Below, piece by piece: positions 1 to 8,205 of a stretch of 45,850 nucleotides of DNA. A program made the position numbers and the translations under genes. Every line of letters begins with the position of its first letter. Position 1 is the stretch's first letter. The notes below the pieces were generated by a model. That model was not told where the DNA came from. It saw only the letters and a program-made list of their open reading frames with translations, and made no database searches. Origin of the DNA: Bacteroidota bacterium (GTDB taxonomy: Bacteria > Bacteroidota > Bacteroidia > B-17B0 > Aurantibacillaceae); NCBI GenBank assembly GCA_021155905.1, contig JAJNBG010000030.1, positions 1 through 45,850 on the forward strand, read 5' to 3'.

Positions 1-1
1 G

Positions 2-250
2 AAAGCAGAAATTCACCCAGAAAATTACAGATTAGTTGTATTTAAAGATATGTCTAATGGCTACACTTTTTTAACTAAATCTTGTGCAGATACTAAAGAC
101 ACTATCACTCATGAAGATGGAAATGAATATCCATTAGTGAAATTAGATATTTCAATGACTTCACATCCTTTTTACACTGGTAAACAAGTATTAGTGGATA
201 CGGCAGGTCGTATCGATAAATTCAAAACACGTTATTCTAAAAAAGCGTAA
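2..250 (+). CDS. rpmE2: 50S ribosomal protein L31 type B (5' partial)
   Basis: The frame is open from base 2 and reads [17 protein letters not shown] before the first internal ATG at 50, so the true start lies left of the window and the ATG at 50 is not the start. The HPENYR opening, the central FLT(K/R)S and the PFYTGKQ..DTAGR..KF end are the L31 signature. Only one cysteine is visible, so this is the zinc-free C-minus paralogue often used under zinc limitation. It binds the 50S central protuberance. A strong terminator follows directly, so it ends its transcription unit. Confidence 0.95.
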   Translation, partial: KAEIHPENYRLVVFKDMSNGYTFLTKSCADTKDTITHEDGNEYPLVKLDISMTSHPFYTGKQVLVDTAGRIDKFKTRYSKKA

Positions 251-272
251 TTTTTTGAATTAAAAATTTTAG

Positions 273-310
273 AAATCCAACCGCCAGCTGGCGGTTGGAT
301 TTTTTTATTT
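273..310 (+). terminator. Rho-independent terminator after rpmE2
   Basis: A perfect 30-base palindrome (273-302) with arms aaatccaaccgccag and ctggcggttggattt is followed by a T-rich run to 310. It lies 22 bases after the L31 stop. The symmetry and the A-run on the left could let it work in both directions, but only a plus-strand gene ends here. Confidence 0.9.
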
Positions 311-328
311 AGTACATTTAGTCATCGT

Positions 329-1369
329 ATGAAATTTCTATTTTTATATACTGAAATAGCCGGGTACTTTTTAGCATGCTGTAAAGAACTAAGCGAATAT
401 GGCGAAGTACATATTGTGCGATGGCCTGTCAATAAAGAGGCGCCTTTCCAGTTTAAGATTAATGAAAAAATTAAAATCTACGATAAATCCGATTATGATT
501 TGCCTCGGTTAACACAATTAGTTAATCAAATTAATCCGGATATGATTATTTGCAGTGGCTGGATTGATAAAGATTATTTAAAGATCACTAAAAAATACTT
601 TAAAAAGATTCCCACTATCATGACCTGTGATACACATTGGAACGGAAGTATCAAACAACGCCTAGCCGTAGTGATAAGCAGATTCACCCTATTAAAAATA
701 TTTTCGCATGCATGGGTTCCTGGTAAAATACAAAAGCAATACGTTCTCAATCTGGGTTTTCGGGAAAAGAATATTTTAACGGGTTTTTACAGCTGCGATC
801 TCGATCATTTTGAATCCATTTATCAGGCTCAAAAAGCTCAAAAACAAGCAAAATTTCCCAGGCGTTTTCTATACGTGGGGCGCTATTATGACTTTAAGGG
901 CATACAGGAGCTTTGGCAAGCCTTTATCGATTTGCAAAAAGAGCAACCCAATGAATGGGAATTATGGAGTTTAGGAGTCGGAGACATCGACGCTATTCAG
1001 CATCCTAAAATCAAACATTTTGGATTTGTACAACCTAAAGACCTGGCAAAATATACCTTACAAAGTGGTGTTTTTGTATTACCCAGTCGCTTTGAGCCAT
1101 GGGGGGTAGTAGTCCATGAATTTGCCGCATCAGGCTTCCCGCTGGTATTAAGTGACAAAATTGGAGCTAAAGAATTATTTTTAAAAGAAGGAAAGAATGG
1201 ATTCGAATTTCAATCTAAAAATATCGATGATTTAAAAAATGTCTTAAAAAGAATCATAAATATTCCCGAATCAGAACTGAGGGAAATGGGTGCTATTTCC
1301 AATAGTTTATCTAAAACTGTTTCTCCAAAAAAATGGGCCGAAAGCCTTTTGAAAGTGACAAAACACTAA
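329..1369 (+). CDS. GT4-family glycosyltransferase
   Basis: This is a 346-residue GT-B fold transferase. The N-terminal half (residues 1-175) is the acceptor domain. The C-terminal half begins at FLYVGR (about 180) and contains the GT4 E-x7-E motif at E256-PWGVVVH-E264 followed by ASGFPLVLSD, where the nucleotide-sugar donor binds. No membrane segment is seen, so it probably works at the inner face of the cytoplasmic membrane. It stands alone between the L31 terminator and a 69-base gap, about 7 kb from the main polysaccharide locus. Donor and acceptor cannot be told from sequence. Confidence 0.85.
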   Translation: MKFLFLYTEIAGYFLACCKELSEYGEVHIVRWPVNKEAPFQFKINEKIKIYDKSDYDLPRLTQLVNQINPDMIICSGWIDKDYLKITKKYFKKIPTIMTCDTHWNGSIKQRLAVVISRFTLLKIFSHAWVPGKIQKQYVLNLGFREKNILTGFYSCDLDHFESIYQAQKAQKQAKFPRRFLYVGRYYDFKGIQELWQAFIDLQKEQPNEWELWSLGVGDIDAIQHPKIKHFGFVQPKDLAKYTLQSGVFVLPSRFEPWGVVVHEFAASGFPLVLSDKIGAKELFLKEGKNGFEFQSKNIDDLKNVLKRIINIPESELREMGAISNSLSKTVSPKKWAESLLKVTKH

Positions 1370-1438
1370 AATTATTCTTTTCAACAATTTTCAACACTAA
1401 GCACCATAAAGTCCTTATTTTTCTACTTTTAATGCTGG

Positions 1439-2281
1439 ATGGATTCTTATTGCATATACAACGGCCATGTCATCAGCTTGTACGAGCCTGCTATTAGTTT
1501 TACTAACAGGGCTTTTCGTTATGGTGACTCCGTGTTCGAAAGTATCCGTTATACAAATGGTAAGATCATGTTTTTGGCAGATCATATCAAGCGTATAAAA
1601 CTAAGCATGACAACGCTGCGAATGAATGTTCCTGCAGAATTTACATCTGCTAATATTGAACAACTCATAGTACATCTCTTAGAACAAAATAGTATTAAAC
1701 AGGATGCGCGGATTCGCTTAACCGTGTTCAGGAATGAAGGTGGTTTTTACACACCTGATACGAATGATATTTCTTTTTTAATTGAAACCGAAAAACTGGA
1801 AGATTCAGGATATGCACTAAATCAGAAAGGTTTATGGGTTGATATTTATGCGGAAATAAAAAAGCCGATTAATAAAATATCCAATATAAAAACCGGAAGT
1901 GCTTTATTATACGTGATGGCCGGCCTTACAAAAACATCGTTAAGGCTGGATGACTGCTTACTGGTGAATGATAACGGAAATATTATTGAATCAATCAATT
2001 CCAATATTTTTGTGGTGAAGAACGGAACGCTATACACCTCTCCTATTAGCGATGGCTGTGTGGATGGTGTGATGCGAAAACAGATCCTGGATATTGCCGC
2101 TCAGAACAAAATTCTTGCTTTTGAACAACCACTCACGGTTCACACCTTAACAAATGGAGATGAAGTTTTTCTAACCAATGCTATTAAAGGAGTTCAATGG
2201 GTTGGCCAGTTTAAAAATAAATTCTATACCAACCAACGCTCTGTATTCTTTACAGAAAAATTAAACGAGTCAGCTAAATAA
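1439..2281 (+). CDS. Class IV (fold-type IV) PLP aminotransferase
   Basis: The 280-residue protein belongs to the branched-chain aminotransferase / aminodeoxychorismate lyase superfamily. FRYGDSVFESIR at 26-37 is the N-terminal family motif. Lys151 in SNIKTGS is the predicted PLP lysine, and IIESINSNIFVV followed by the DGCVDGVMR stretch is the C-terminal cofactor-binding region. The length fits PabC-like or BCAT-like proteins; substrate choice is not resolvable here. It heads a tight run with the next two genes (gaps of 3 and 5 bases). The ATG at 1439 directly precedes the conserved YNG segment expected near the N-terminus. Confidence 0.85.
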   Translation: MDSYCIYNGHVISLYEPAISFTNRAFRYGDSVFESIRYTNGKIMFLADHIKRIKLSMTTLRMNVPAEFTSANIEQLIVHLLEQNSIKQDARIRLTVFRNEGGFYTPDTNDISFLIETEKLEDSGYALNQKGLWVDIYAEIKKPINKISNIKTGSALLYVMAGLTKTSLRLDDCLLVNDNGNIIESINSNIFVVKNGTLYTSPISDGCVDGVMRKQILDIAAQNKILAFEQPLTVHTLTNGDEVFLTNAIKGVQWVGQFKNKFYTNQRSVFFTEKLNESAK

Positions 2282-2284
2282 AAC

Positions 2285-2686
2285 ATGATTGAAACATTTT
2301 ACAAATTAGTGGATGATGCCATCACTGATTTGGGGCTCAACCCTGAAGAAGTGCGTGGCGAACAACCCGGACAATGGAATTTAAAAAAAGGTAAATTTGA
2401 CATTATGATTGACCTGTGGGAACAGGAAAATCAACATATCTTCCAGGTAGTGGCTCCTTTATGCGGACTCCCGGAAGGAAACAGGGAAGCTTTTTTGCTG
2501 CACCTTTTGGAAAGAAATTACGGATTAAGTTCATTAGCTTATGCAGTATTGAACGATACCGTATTTCTAAAATACACCACAGAAGCCAGGACTTTGGTGA
2601 AAGAACACATTGTGGTCATCCTGACTAAAATTGCTTTTTACGCAGAGCAGAGTTCTTTTGTACCTGAAGAACGGTTTCAAAAATAA
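2285..2686 (+). CDS. YbjN / type III secretion chaperone-like protein
   Basis: This 133-residue soluble protein has the look of the YbjN / T3SS-chaperone-like fold family: an N-terminal helix, a strand pair (FDIMIDLW, HIFQVVAPLC), an LLERNYGLSSLAYAV helix-strand unit, and a C-terminal helix. These proteins are common as single small genes in Bacteroidota and have no firm biochemical role. It sits 3 bases after the aminotransferase and 5 before the phosphatase, so it is probably co-transcribed with both. No catalytic residues stand out. The family assignment is from recognition of the pattern, not a search. Confidence 0.7.
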   Translation: MIETFYKLVDDAITDLGLNPEEVRGEQPGQWNLKKGKFDIMIDLWEQENQHIFQVVAPLCGLPEGNREAFLLHLLERNYGLSSLAYAVLNDTVFLKYTTEARTLVKEHIVVILTKIAFYAEQSSFVPEERFQK

Positions 2687-2691
2687 AAAGC

Positions 2692-3144
2692 ATGCAAAAA
2701 ATTTTAATGGTTTGTCTGGGCAATATTTGTCGCTCGCCTTTAGCGGAAGGTATTATGCTGAAGCTGATCAAAGAAAATAATATTAATATGAGGGTGGATT
2801 CTGCCGGAACCTCTTCCTTCCATATTGATGAAGCACCTGATCATCGCACTGTTTTAAACGCCGCCAAACATAATATTGATCTGAAACCATTACGAGCAAG
2901 GCAGTTTAAAGCTTCTGACTTCGAGAAATTTGATAAGATCTATGTGATGGATAAAAGTAATTTAGCAAACGTTTTAGCACTCGCCTCTTCAGAATCACAT
3001 AAAGAAAAAGTTGATCTTCTATTAAATGCCTCTCATCCCGATCAGTATCTTGAAGTACCCGACCCATATCATCGGGGAGAACAAGGATTTGAAGACGTGT
3101 TTCACCTGGTTTACAAAGCCTGTCAGCATATAACCTTCGCTTAA
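2692..3144 (+). CDS. Low-molecular-weight protein-tyrosine phosphatase
   Basis: The 150-residue enzyme has the P-loop C8-LGNIC-R14-S near the N-terminus, giving the catalytic Cys and phosphate-binding Arg, and the general-acid DPYH at 124-127. This is the complete LMW-PTP active site. In bacteria these enzymes often dephosphorylate tyrosine kinases that control capsule or exopolysaccharide, but no such kinase is in this window. It ends the short plus-strand operon, and its last 4 bases overlap the stop of the convergent STAS gene. Confidence 0.93.
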   Translation: MQKILMVCLGNICRSPLAEGIMLKLIKENNINMRVDSAGTSSFHIDEAPDHRTVLNAAKHNIDLKPLRARQFKASDFEKFDKIYVMDKSNLANVLALASSESHKEKVDLLLNASHPDQYLEVPDPYHRGEQGFEDVFHLVYKACQHITFA

Positions 3145-3485
3145 GATAATAACTTCATTGCAGCTTCTTTATTTTCTGCTACTTTAAAAAGGGTGTTTAA
3201 TTTAGTAATGATCAGCAAATCGTTCACTTTCTTACTCACATTGCAAATCACGCTGTCTCCCCCGTTGGTACGGGTTTTCGTCAGTAATTGGATTAATACA
3301 TTTAATCCGCTGCTGTTCATGTATTTCAATTCAGATAAATCAATAACAAACTTGTGGTTACCGGCTTCCAATAACTCATTTACATTGGTAATCAAATCAG
3401 TTGCCTGATGTTTATCAATCAACTCACCCCTTAAAAATAAGACCTGGATCTGATTTTCTTCTGTTATTTTATAATCTAGTACCAT
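3141..3485 (-). CDS. STAS-domain anti-sigma-factor antagonist-like protein
   Basis: Starting at the ATG at 3485 gives a 114-residue single STAS domain (MVLDYK...). The frame extends further upstream to 3542, but the extra 19 residues do not belong to the fold. The motif YMNSSGLNVLI contains the serine pair that is phosphorylated by a partner kinase in SpoIIAA/RsbV-type proteins. It would act in a partner-switching pathway in the cytoplasm. No cognate kinase or phosphatase is beside it, which is common in Bacteroidota. Confidence 0.85.
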   Translation of the reverse strand: MVLDYKITEENQIQVLFLRGELIDKHQATDLITNVNELLEAGNHKFVIDLSELKYMNSSGLNVLIQLLTKTRTNGGDSVICNVSKKVNDLLIITKLNTLFKVAENKEAAMKLLS

Positions 3486-3575
3486 TTTTTTTGATTGAAT
3501 TAGTATTTGATATTTTAAATTTAACAAAATAAATTGAAACAAAAAATGCGTTTCATCTAATTGAATTTAAAGCAA

Positions 3576-4070
3576 TTATTTGGTAACAGGCAGTTTTTTA
3601 TGCTCACAAACCCCTTTTTCCTTTAATACACGGCATTTCGCAAAGAAATTCAAAGAATGATGAAATACATCAAAATTCAACATGTCTTCTGCCATTTTTT
3701 GAATCTGCATGATCCGTGGATCGCAAAATTCGAATACTTTTTCACAATCGCTACAGATCAGGTGATCGTGCTGTTTAAATTTATAGGCTTTTTCAAACTG
3801 GGCCAGATTTTTCCCAAACTGATGCTTAATCACCAGGCCCGCTTCCAATAACAATTCAATATTATTATAAAGTGTGGCCCTGCTGACACGGTACTTTTTA
3901 TTCTTCATCATCACATATAGCCCTTCAATGTCAAAGTGACCGTCATGCGAATAGATTTCATTTAAAATAGCAAAACGCTCTGAGGTTTTGCGGTGTTTGT
4001 TTCTCTCAAGGTAATCAGTCAGGATCTTTTCAACAGCTTCCTTGGTTTCTTGTGTCATTTTATCGCCCAT
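3576..4070 (-). CDS. Fur-family transcriptional regulator
   Basis: The 164-residue protein has an N-terminal winged helix (RKTSERFAIL, then RVSRATLYNNIELLLEAGLV) and a C-terminal metal/dimer domain with HDHLICSDC and a final CRVLKEKGVCEH, so the usual two cysteine pairs are present though the second pair is widely spaced. It should be a metal- or peroxide-responsive DNA-binding repressor. Its ATG overlaps the stop of the upstream Rel/SpoT gene by one base (TAATG), which points to translational coupling. A second ATG at codon 5 is possible, but the overlap favours the first. Confidence 0.9.
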   Translation of the reverse strand: MGDKMTQETKEAVEKILTDYLERNKHRKTSERFAILNEIYSHDGHFDIEGLYVMMKNKKYRVSRATLYNNIELLLEAGLVIKHQFGKNLAQFEKAYKFKQHDHLICSDCEKVFEFCDPRIMQIQKMAEDMLNFDVFHHSLNFFAKCRVLKEKGVCEHKKLPVTK

Positions 4071-6268
4071 TAGTTATTATCAATACGTGTAACACTGGTA
4101 ACACCTTTTACTTTCATCAAATTATCAATCAAATGATTTAAATGTTTCGCATCGTGGACAAATACCATAATGGTCCCGTCAAATATACCATCTTCCGTAT
4201 CAAAACTGATCGAACGCATATTTATATTTAACTGGCTGGAAATAACTTTCGTTATATTATTTACCAATCCCATTTCATCCGTTCCTTTAATTTTAATACC
4301 TGCCAGGAAAGAAATTAAATGATCATTATTCCATTTCGCTTTTACTACTCTGTAAGCGTAATTAGAGAGCAATTTTACAGCATTGGGACAATTTACACGA
4401 TGAATTTTAATCCCTTCATTCACCGTCACAAATCCAAATACATCATCTCCGGGGATAGGACTGCAACATGGAGATAATCCATAATCCAGTTTTTGCATAT
4501 CATCACCAATTACCAGCATATCAGAGCTGCCTCTGACGTTGGTAACCAACTCTTCAATTTTATTTTCTTTCTTCTTATGCTTAAAACGTTCTGGGTGCGC
4601 TCTAAACTCAACAAACTCCTTAATTTCTTTTACATCAACATTGCCCAATGCTGCCCTGTAAAATAACTCGCCGGAAGAAGGCAACTTTAAAAACAGAACA
4701 AAATCATTCACGTTCTGAATGGTGTAATCCAGTTTACATTTGTAAAATTTCTTTTCCAGAATTTCTTTACCACTTTCTGCAACTTTACGCCTGGTCTCTT
4801 TCAGAGCACTCTTTATTTTCGATTTTGCACGAGCCGTTACTACATAAGAAATCCAGTCTTCTTTTGGATGTTGCTTACCGGAAGTTAAAATTTCAACCTG
4901 GTCGCCACTTTTTAATTGGTAACTCAGCGGCACTAATTTATGATTCACCTTCGCACCAATACATTGTTCTCCCACCTTCGTGTGAATCTCAAACGCGAAG
5001 TCCAGCGCGGTAGCTGTTAATGGCAAATTTTTCATATCACCCTTTGGGGTAAATACAAAAATTTCGTCCGCAAATAAATTCAGTTTAAAATCATCAATAA
5101 ACTCTAAAGCATTCGGATCGGGGTTATCCAGCATTTCGCGGATACGGCGCAACCAGTTTTCCAGGTTACTTTCTTTTTCTGCTGCCGCATCTTTATACTT
5201 CCAATGAGCGGCATAACCCATTTCTGCTAACTCATCCATTCGAACGGTCCGAATCTGAACTTCCACCCATTTGCCTTCAGGTCCCATCACTGTAGTATGC
5301 AGACTTTCATAGCCGTTACTTTTCGGCGTAGAGATCCAGTCCCTTAAACGGTCGGGGTTTGGATGATAGAAATCGGTGATAATGGAATAGATCTTCCAGC
5401 AATCTGCTTTTTCCTTATCCGCAGGTGTATCAATCACGATACGGATAGCGAAGAGGTCATAGATTTCTTCAAAAGGAACGCCTTTATGTTTAATCTTATT
5501 GTAAATCGAGTAAATGGATTTTGGCCGCCCAAAAATTTTGAATTTAAAGCCCTGCTCTTTTAAAATATCATTTAAAGGATCAATGAAATTTTTAATGAAC
5601 TTTTTACGCATTGGCTCAGTTTCTTCGAGCTTTTGCACAATATCCCTATACCAGTCTTCATTGGTATACTTCAATCCAAGATCCTCTAATTCCGATTTAA
5701 TGGCATTTAATCCCAAACGGTGGGCCAATGGAGCATACAGGTATAATGTTTCACCGGCAATCTTCATTTGCTTGTCACGCTTCATGTGATCAAGTGTGCG
5801 CATGTTATGCAAACGGTCGGCGAGCTTAATTAAAATCACCCTTACATCTTCTGAAAGGGTCAATAGCATTTTTCTGAAGTTCTCAGCCTGTATGGAAGAA
5901 GTATGATCAAATACACCGGAGATTTTGGTTAAACCGTCAATGATCTGAGCCACTTTTTCACCAAACATACCTTTGATATCTTCAATGGTCATGTCGGTAT
6001 CTTCAACGGTATCATGCAATAATGCACAAACAATAGAAGTGGTTCCTAATCCGATTTCTTCCGCACAAATCTGGGCTACTGCAATTGGATGATAAATGTA
6101 AGGTTCTCCTGATTTACGACGCATCTCTTTATGAGCTTCCACCGAAACTTCAAAAGCTTTGCGAATAATTTCTTTATCTCCTTTTTCCAAGCGGCGTTTA
6201 GAGGCTTTTATTAAATTTTTATAGCGATTTAATATCTCCTTCTTTTCTGCTTCTATATCAATTTGCAT
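4070..6268 (-). CDS. rel: Rel/SpoT bifunctional (p)ppGpp synthetase/hydrolase
   Basis: This 732-residue protein is a full-length long RSH enzyme. The HD hydrolase domain has H60 and H85-D86 in LLHDTVEDT plus DRLHNMRTL. The synthetase domain has GRPKSIYSIYNKI (247-259), YESLH (320-324) and EVQIRT (336-341). The TGS domain lies near 405-465 (DEIFVFTPKGD) and the ACT domain at the end. Both catalytic halves look intact, so it should make and degrade the stringent alarmone. It is the first gene of a unit with the Fur-family regulator, and only 13 bases separate its start from the divergent methyltransferase. Confidence 0.96.
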   Translation of the reverse strand: MQIDIEAEKKEILNRYKNLIKASKRRLEKGDKEIIRKAFEVSVEAHKEMRRKSGEPYIYHPIAVAQICAEEIGLGTTSIVCALLHDTVEDTDMTIEDIKGMFGEKVAQIIDGLTKISGVFDHTSSIQAENFRKMLLTLSEDVRVILIKLADRLHNMRTLDHMKRDKQMKIAGETLYLYAPLAHRLGLNAIKSELEDLGLKYTNEDWYRDIVQKLEETEPMRKKFIKNFIDPLNDILKEQGFKFKIFGRPKSIYSIYNKIKHKGVPFEEIYDLFAIRIVIDTPADKEKADCWKIYSIITDFYHPNPDRLRDWISTPKSNGYESLHTTVMGPEGKWVEVQIRTVRMDELAEMGYAAHWKYKDAAAEKESNLENWLRRIREMLDNPDPNALEFIDDFKLNLFADEIFVFTPKGDMKNLPLTATALDFAFEIHTKVGEQCIGAKVNHKLVPLSYQLKSGDQVEILTSGKQHPKEDWISYVVTARAKSKIKSALKETRRKVAESGKEILEKKFYKCKLDYTIQNVNDFVLFLKLPSSGELFYRAALGNVDVKEIKEFVEFRAHPERFKHKKKENKIEELVTNVRGSSDMLVIGDDMQKLDYGLSPCCSPIPGDDVFGFVTVNEGIKIHRVNCPNAVKLLSNYAYRVVKAKWNNDHLISFLAGIKIKGTDEMGLVNNITKVISSQLNINMRSISFDTEDGIFDGTIMVFVHDAKHLNHLIDNLMKVKGVTSVTRIDNN

Positions 6269-6281
6269 AAGTACGGTTTAT

Positions 6282-7055
6282 GTGTATGAAGGTAATATTT
6301 TTAATTTTAACCTCAAAGACAGGCCATTTTTTTACAATGCACTTGTAGAATTCTTAAATCTGATTTCAAAACCTTACTTTTGGAAGGTGAAGGTTTTTCA
6401 ATATACCTATTATTTTTTCAGATCCCTGTATTATCGGGGAATTGTAAACACATTCAAACTTCTGACCTACGAAAAAAAATACGAAAAGCAACTGGGAATC
6501 AACACACACAGTATTGTAAACCTGGAAGAACTAACCCTTGCTGGTGATGAATCGGACCAGAACCATCATTATCAGGGAGCAAGTTACTTTGTCTTATTTT
6601 CTGTTTTTCAGAAATTACCTACCGAAACAAAAGCTTTTCCTTTGATCGATTATGGGTGCGGTAAGGGTCGCGCCTTGTTTGTTGCAGAACAGTGCGGTTT
6701 TACCGATTTGGTGGGAGTAGATATCGCAAAAGAACTAATAGACCATGCTAATGAGAACAAAGCGATTTATCGGCCAAAGAACGCCAATAGTAAGCTCTCT
6801 TTTCTATTTGAAGATGCCACTAAGTATAAAATTCCAGGTAATGCTTGTGTCTTCTATTTTTTTAATCCTTTTGGCGAGAACATATTACGACAAGTCATAC
6901 AGAATATTAAAGAAAGTGTAAAACAACATCCAAGAGAAATATATTGCATTTACCTGAACCCAAAATATAAAGCCGTTTTTGATCAAAACGGCTTTAAGGT
7001 GTATCATATTGAAAAAAATAACAGGTACCTGGAAGGAATAATTTACACCTTCTAA
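6282..7055 (+). CDS. SAM-dependent methyltransferase with a GTG start
   Basis: The class I methyltransferase motif I is DYGCGKGR at 123-130, followed by VGVD at 144-147 as motif II and YFFNPFG at the motif IV position. The N-terminal 110 residues are aromatic and basic and may hold the substrate or touch the membrane. The 257-residue protein contains no internal methionine; the start used is GTG at 6282, and no in-frame ATG exists nearby. The substrate is unknown. An 11-bp perfect inverted repeat lies inside its last 90 bases. Confidence 0.75.
   Translation: MYEGNIFNFNLKDRPFFYNALVEFLNLISKPYFWKVKVFQYTYYFFRSLYYRGIVNTFKLLTYEKKYEKQLGINTHSIVNLEELTLAGDESDQNHHYQGASYFVLFSVFQKLPTETKAFPLIDYGCGKGRALFVAEQCGFTDLVGVDIAKELIDHANENKAIYRPKNANSKLSFLFEDATKYKIPGNACVFYFFNPFGENILRQVIQNIKESVKQHPREIYCIYLNPKYKAVFDQNGFKVYHIEKNNRYLEGIIYTF
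6969..6995 (-). terminator. Candidate terminator inside the methyltransferase 3' end
   Basis: Arms aaagccgtttt (6969-6979) and aaaacggcttt (6985-6995) form a perfect 11-bp stem with a 5-base loop. Read on the minus strand, it is followed by a T-rich tail (ATATTTTG). It lies 65 bases past the stop of the minus-strand MazG-like gene, so it could terminate the skp-mazG unit from within the opposing gene. It could also work on the plus strand only if the methyltransferase were cut short, which is unlikely. Confidence 0.5.
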
Positions 7056-7059
7056 TACT

Positions 7060-7461
7060 TTACTTTTCTAAAATTGCTTTGATATCCGGGCGAAAGTATA
7101 AGTTACTTTTTAAAATCTTTCCGTCTTCTCTGAAAATCGGTTGTCCTTTTTCATCCAGTTTACTCATATTACTGCGTTGTATTTCATCAAATACTTCCTC
7201 AATTTTATGTTGTAAACCATGTTTTAAAATGGTTCCGAATAAAATATATAACTGATCGCCCAAAGCATCTGCAATCTCAACAATATCACCGTTTTTACAG
7301 GCATCCAGGTATTCATCATTTTCTTCTTTGATCAGGTTATAACGTAATGTATAATCCCGTTCTTCAATTAAAGTCGGTTCAGTCGCATTTCCAATCTGAA
7401 AAGTTTCATGAAAATGATGAACGTGCATGATCTTGTTTAATAAAGCTTTTCTGTCTTCCAT
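7060..7461 (-). CDS. MazG-like nucleotide pyrophosphohydrolase
   Basis: This 133-residue all-helical protein has the metal-binding EExxE at 46-50 (KEENDEY) and the second ExxD/D set at E62, D65, D69 (EIADALGDQ). These are the side chains that hold Mg2+ in MazG/PRA-PH enzymes, which cleave nucleoside triphosphates to monophosphates. The C-terminal FREDGKILKS stretch is seen in the phosphoribosyl-ATP pyrophosphohydrolase-like branch. It lies 2 bases after the OmpH gene on the same strand. House-cleaning of non-canonical NTPs is the usual role; this is inferred. Confidence 0.85.
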   Translation of the reverse strand: MEDRKALLNKIMHVHHFHETFQIGNATEPTLIEERDYTLRYNLIKEENDEYLDACKNGDIVEIADALGDQLYILFGTILKHGLQHKIEEVFDEIQRSNMSKLDEKGQPIFREDGKILKSNLYFRPDIKAILEK

Positions 7462-7463
7462 GA

Positions 7464-8117
7464 CTATTTTTTGTTTTTAGTGCTTTTATATTCGTCATTT
7501 AAAATCCGGATAATATCACTACTGATATCCAGTTTTTTATTTTTAAATACCAAAATCGGCAGCGTTTCAGAATAGGAAATCACATAATCGAATCTACCGT
7601 TGTTGTACTTATCTACCACCTGTTGCAATTTTTCATTAAGCGCCAAAATCATCTCCTGCTGATCATATTGAAAATTCTGCAACTGCAATTGTTTATTTTT
7701 TATTTCCTGATCCTTTCTTTTAAGGCTTTCTTCCATTTTTTGCATCTCACTTTGAGGAGCGATACCTGTCTGAGCAGACTGCTGGTAAGACTCGTATTCT
7801 GTTTGTAAGCTGGCCGTTAAGCTTTCAATCTGGCCTTCAATATGCTGAACTTTTGATTTCATCTTTTTGGATTCATCAGCGATGTATAAATACTGAGAAT
7901 TAATGGAGTCGATATTTAAAAAGGCGATTTTTGCCTCGGCTAAATTAGTGGGACCTACTTCATTAATAAGGGGCTTAACTTTTACCGAATCTTTTGATGA
8001 TACTTCAACTGAAGAATCAGAAGACACTCCTGAACTCTTTAATGAATGAACTTGATAAAACAAAATACCAACTGCAATAGTCAATACAGCAATAAGGATA
8101 AGAGAAAGGTTTTTCAT
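7464..8117 (-). CDS. OmpH/Skp-like periplasmic chaperone
   Basis: The protein has 217 residues. Residues 4-23 are a hydrophobic helix (signal peptide or anchor), a Ser-rich linker follows, and IAFLNIDSINSQY begins the Skp core. Residues about 80-165 are a Gln/Lys/Glu-rich coiled coil, the tentacle of Skp. The core ends with the LPILVFKNKKLDISSDI strand segment that is typical of the family. It probably escorts outer-membrane proteins. A TATATTTG promoter box lies 22 bases upstream of its start. Confidence 0.85.
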   Translation of the reverse strand: MKNLSLILIAVLTIAVGILFYQVHSLKSSGVSSDSSVEVSSKDSVKVKPLINEVGPTNLAEAKIAFLNIDSINSQYLYIADESKKMKSKVQHIEGQIESLTASLQTEYESYQQSAQTGIAPQSEMQKMEESLKRKDQEIKNKQLQLQNFQYDQQEMILALNEKLQQVVDKYNNGRFDYVISYSETLPILVFKNKKLDISSDIIRILNDEYKSTKNKK

Positions 8118-8138
8118 ATGTTTTTGAGATTAATTGGG

Positions 8139-8166
8139 CAAATATAGCCAAGATTATACTGAACAA
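8139..8166 (-). promoter_or_regulatory. Bacteroidota-type promoter for the skp-like gene
   Basis: On the minus strand a TATATTTG box (8139-8146) matches the -7 consensus TAnnTTTG, and a TTG (8164-8166) stands 17 bases upstream as a possible -33 element. The box is 22 bases from the OmpH/Skp start. The pattern match is direct; activity is inferred. Confidence 0.55.
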
Positions 8167-8205
8167 CCTGCATGACTTATTAAATTTTATTAAAGAAACT
8201 GGCTA

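Noticed and set aside
273..302. Perfect 30-bp palindrome as a mobile-element end or attachment site
   Set aside because: It sits right after the L31 stop and is followed by a T-run; a terminator explains it fully. No direct repeat or transposase is near.
4648..5013. Plus-strand frame of 121 codons inside the rel gene
   Set aside because: Fully antisense to the TGS-region coding sequence; no start signal or family pattern.
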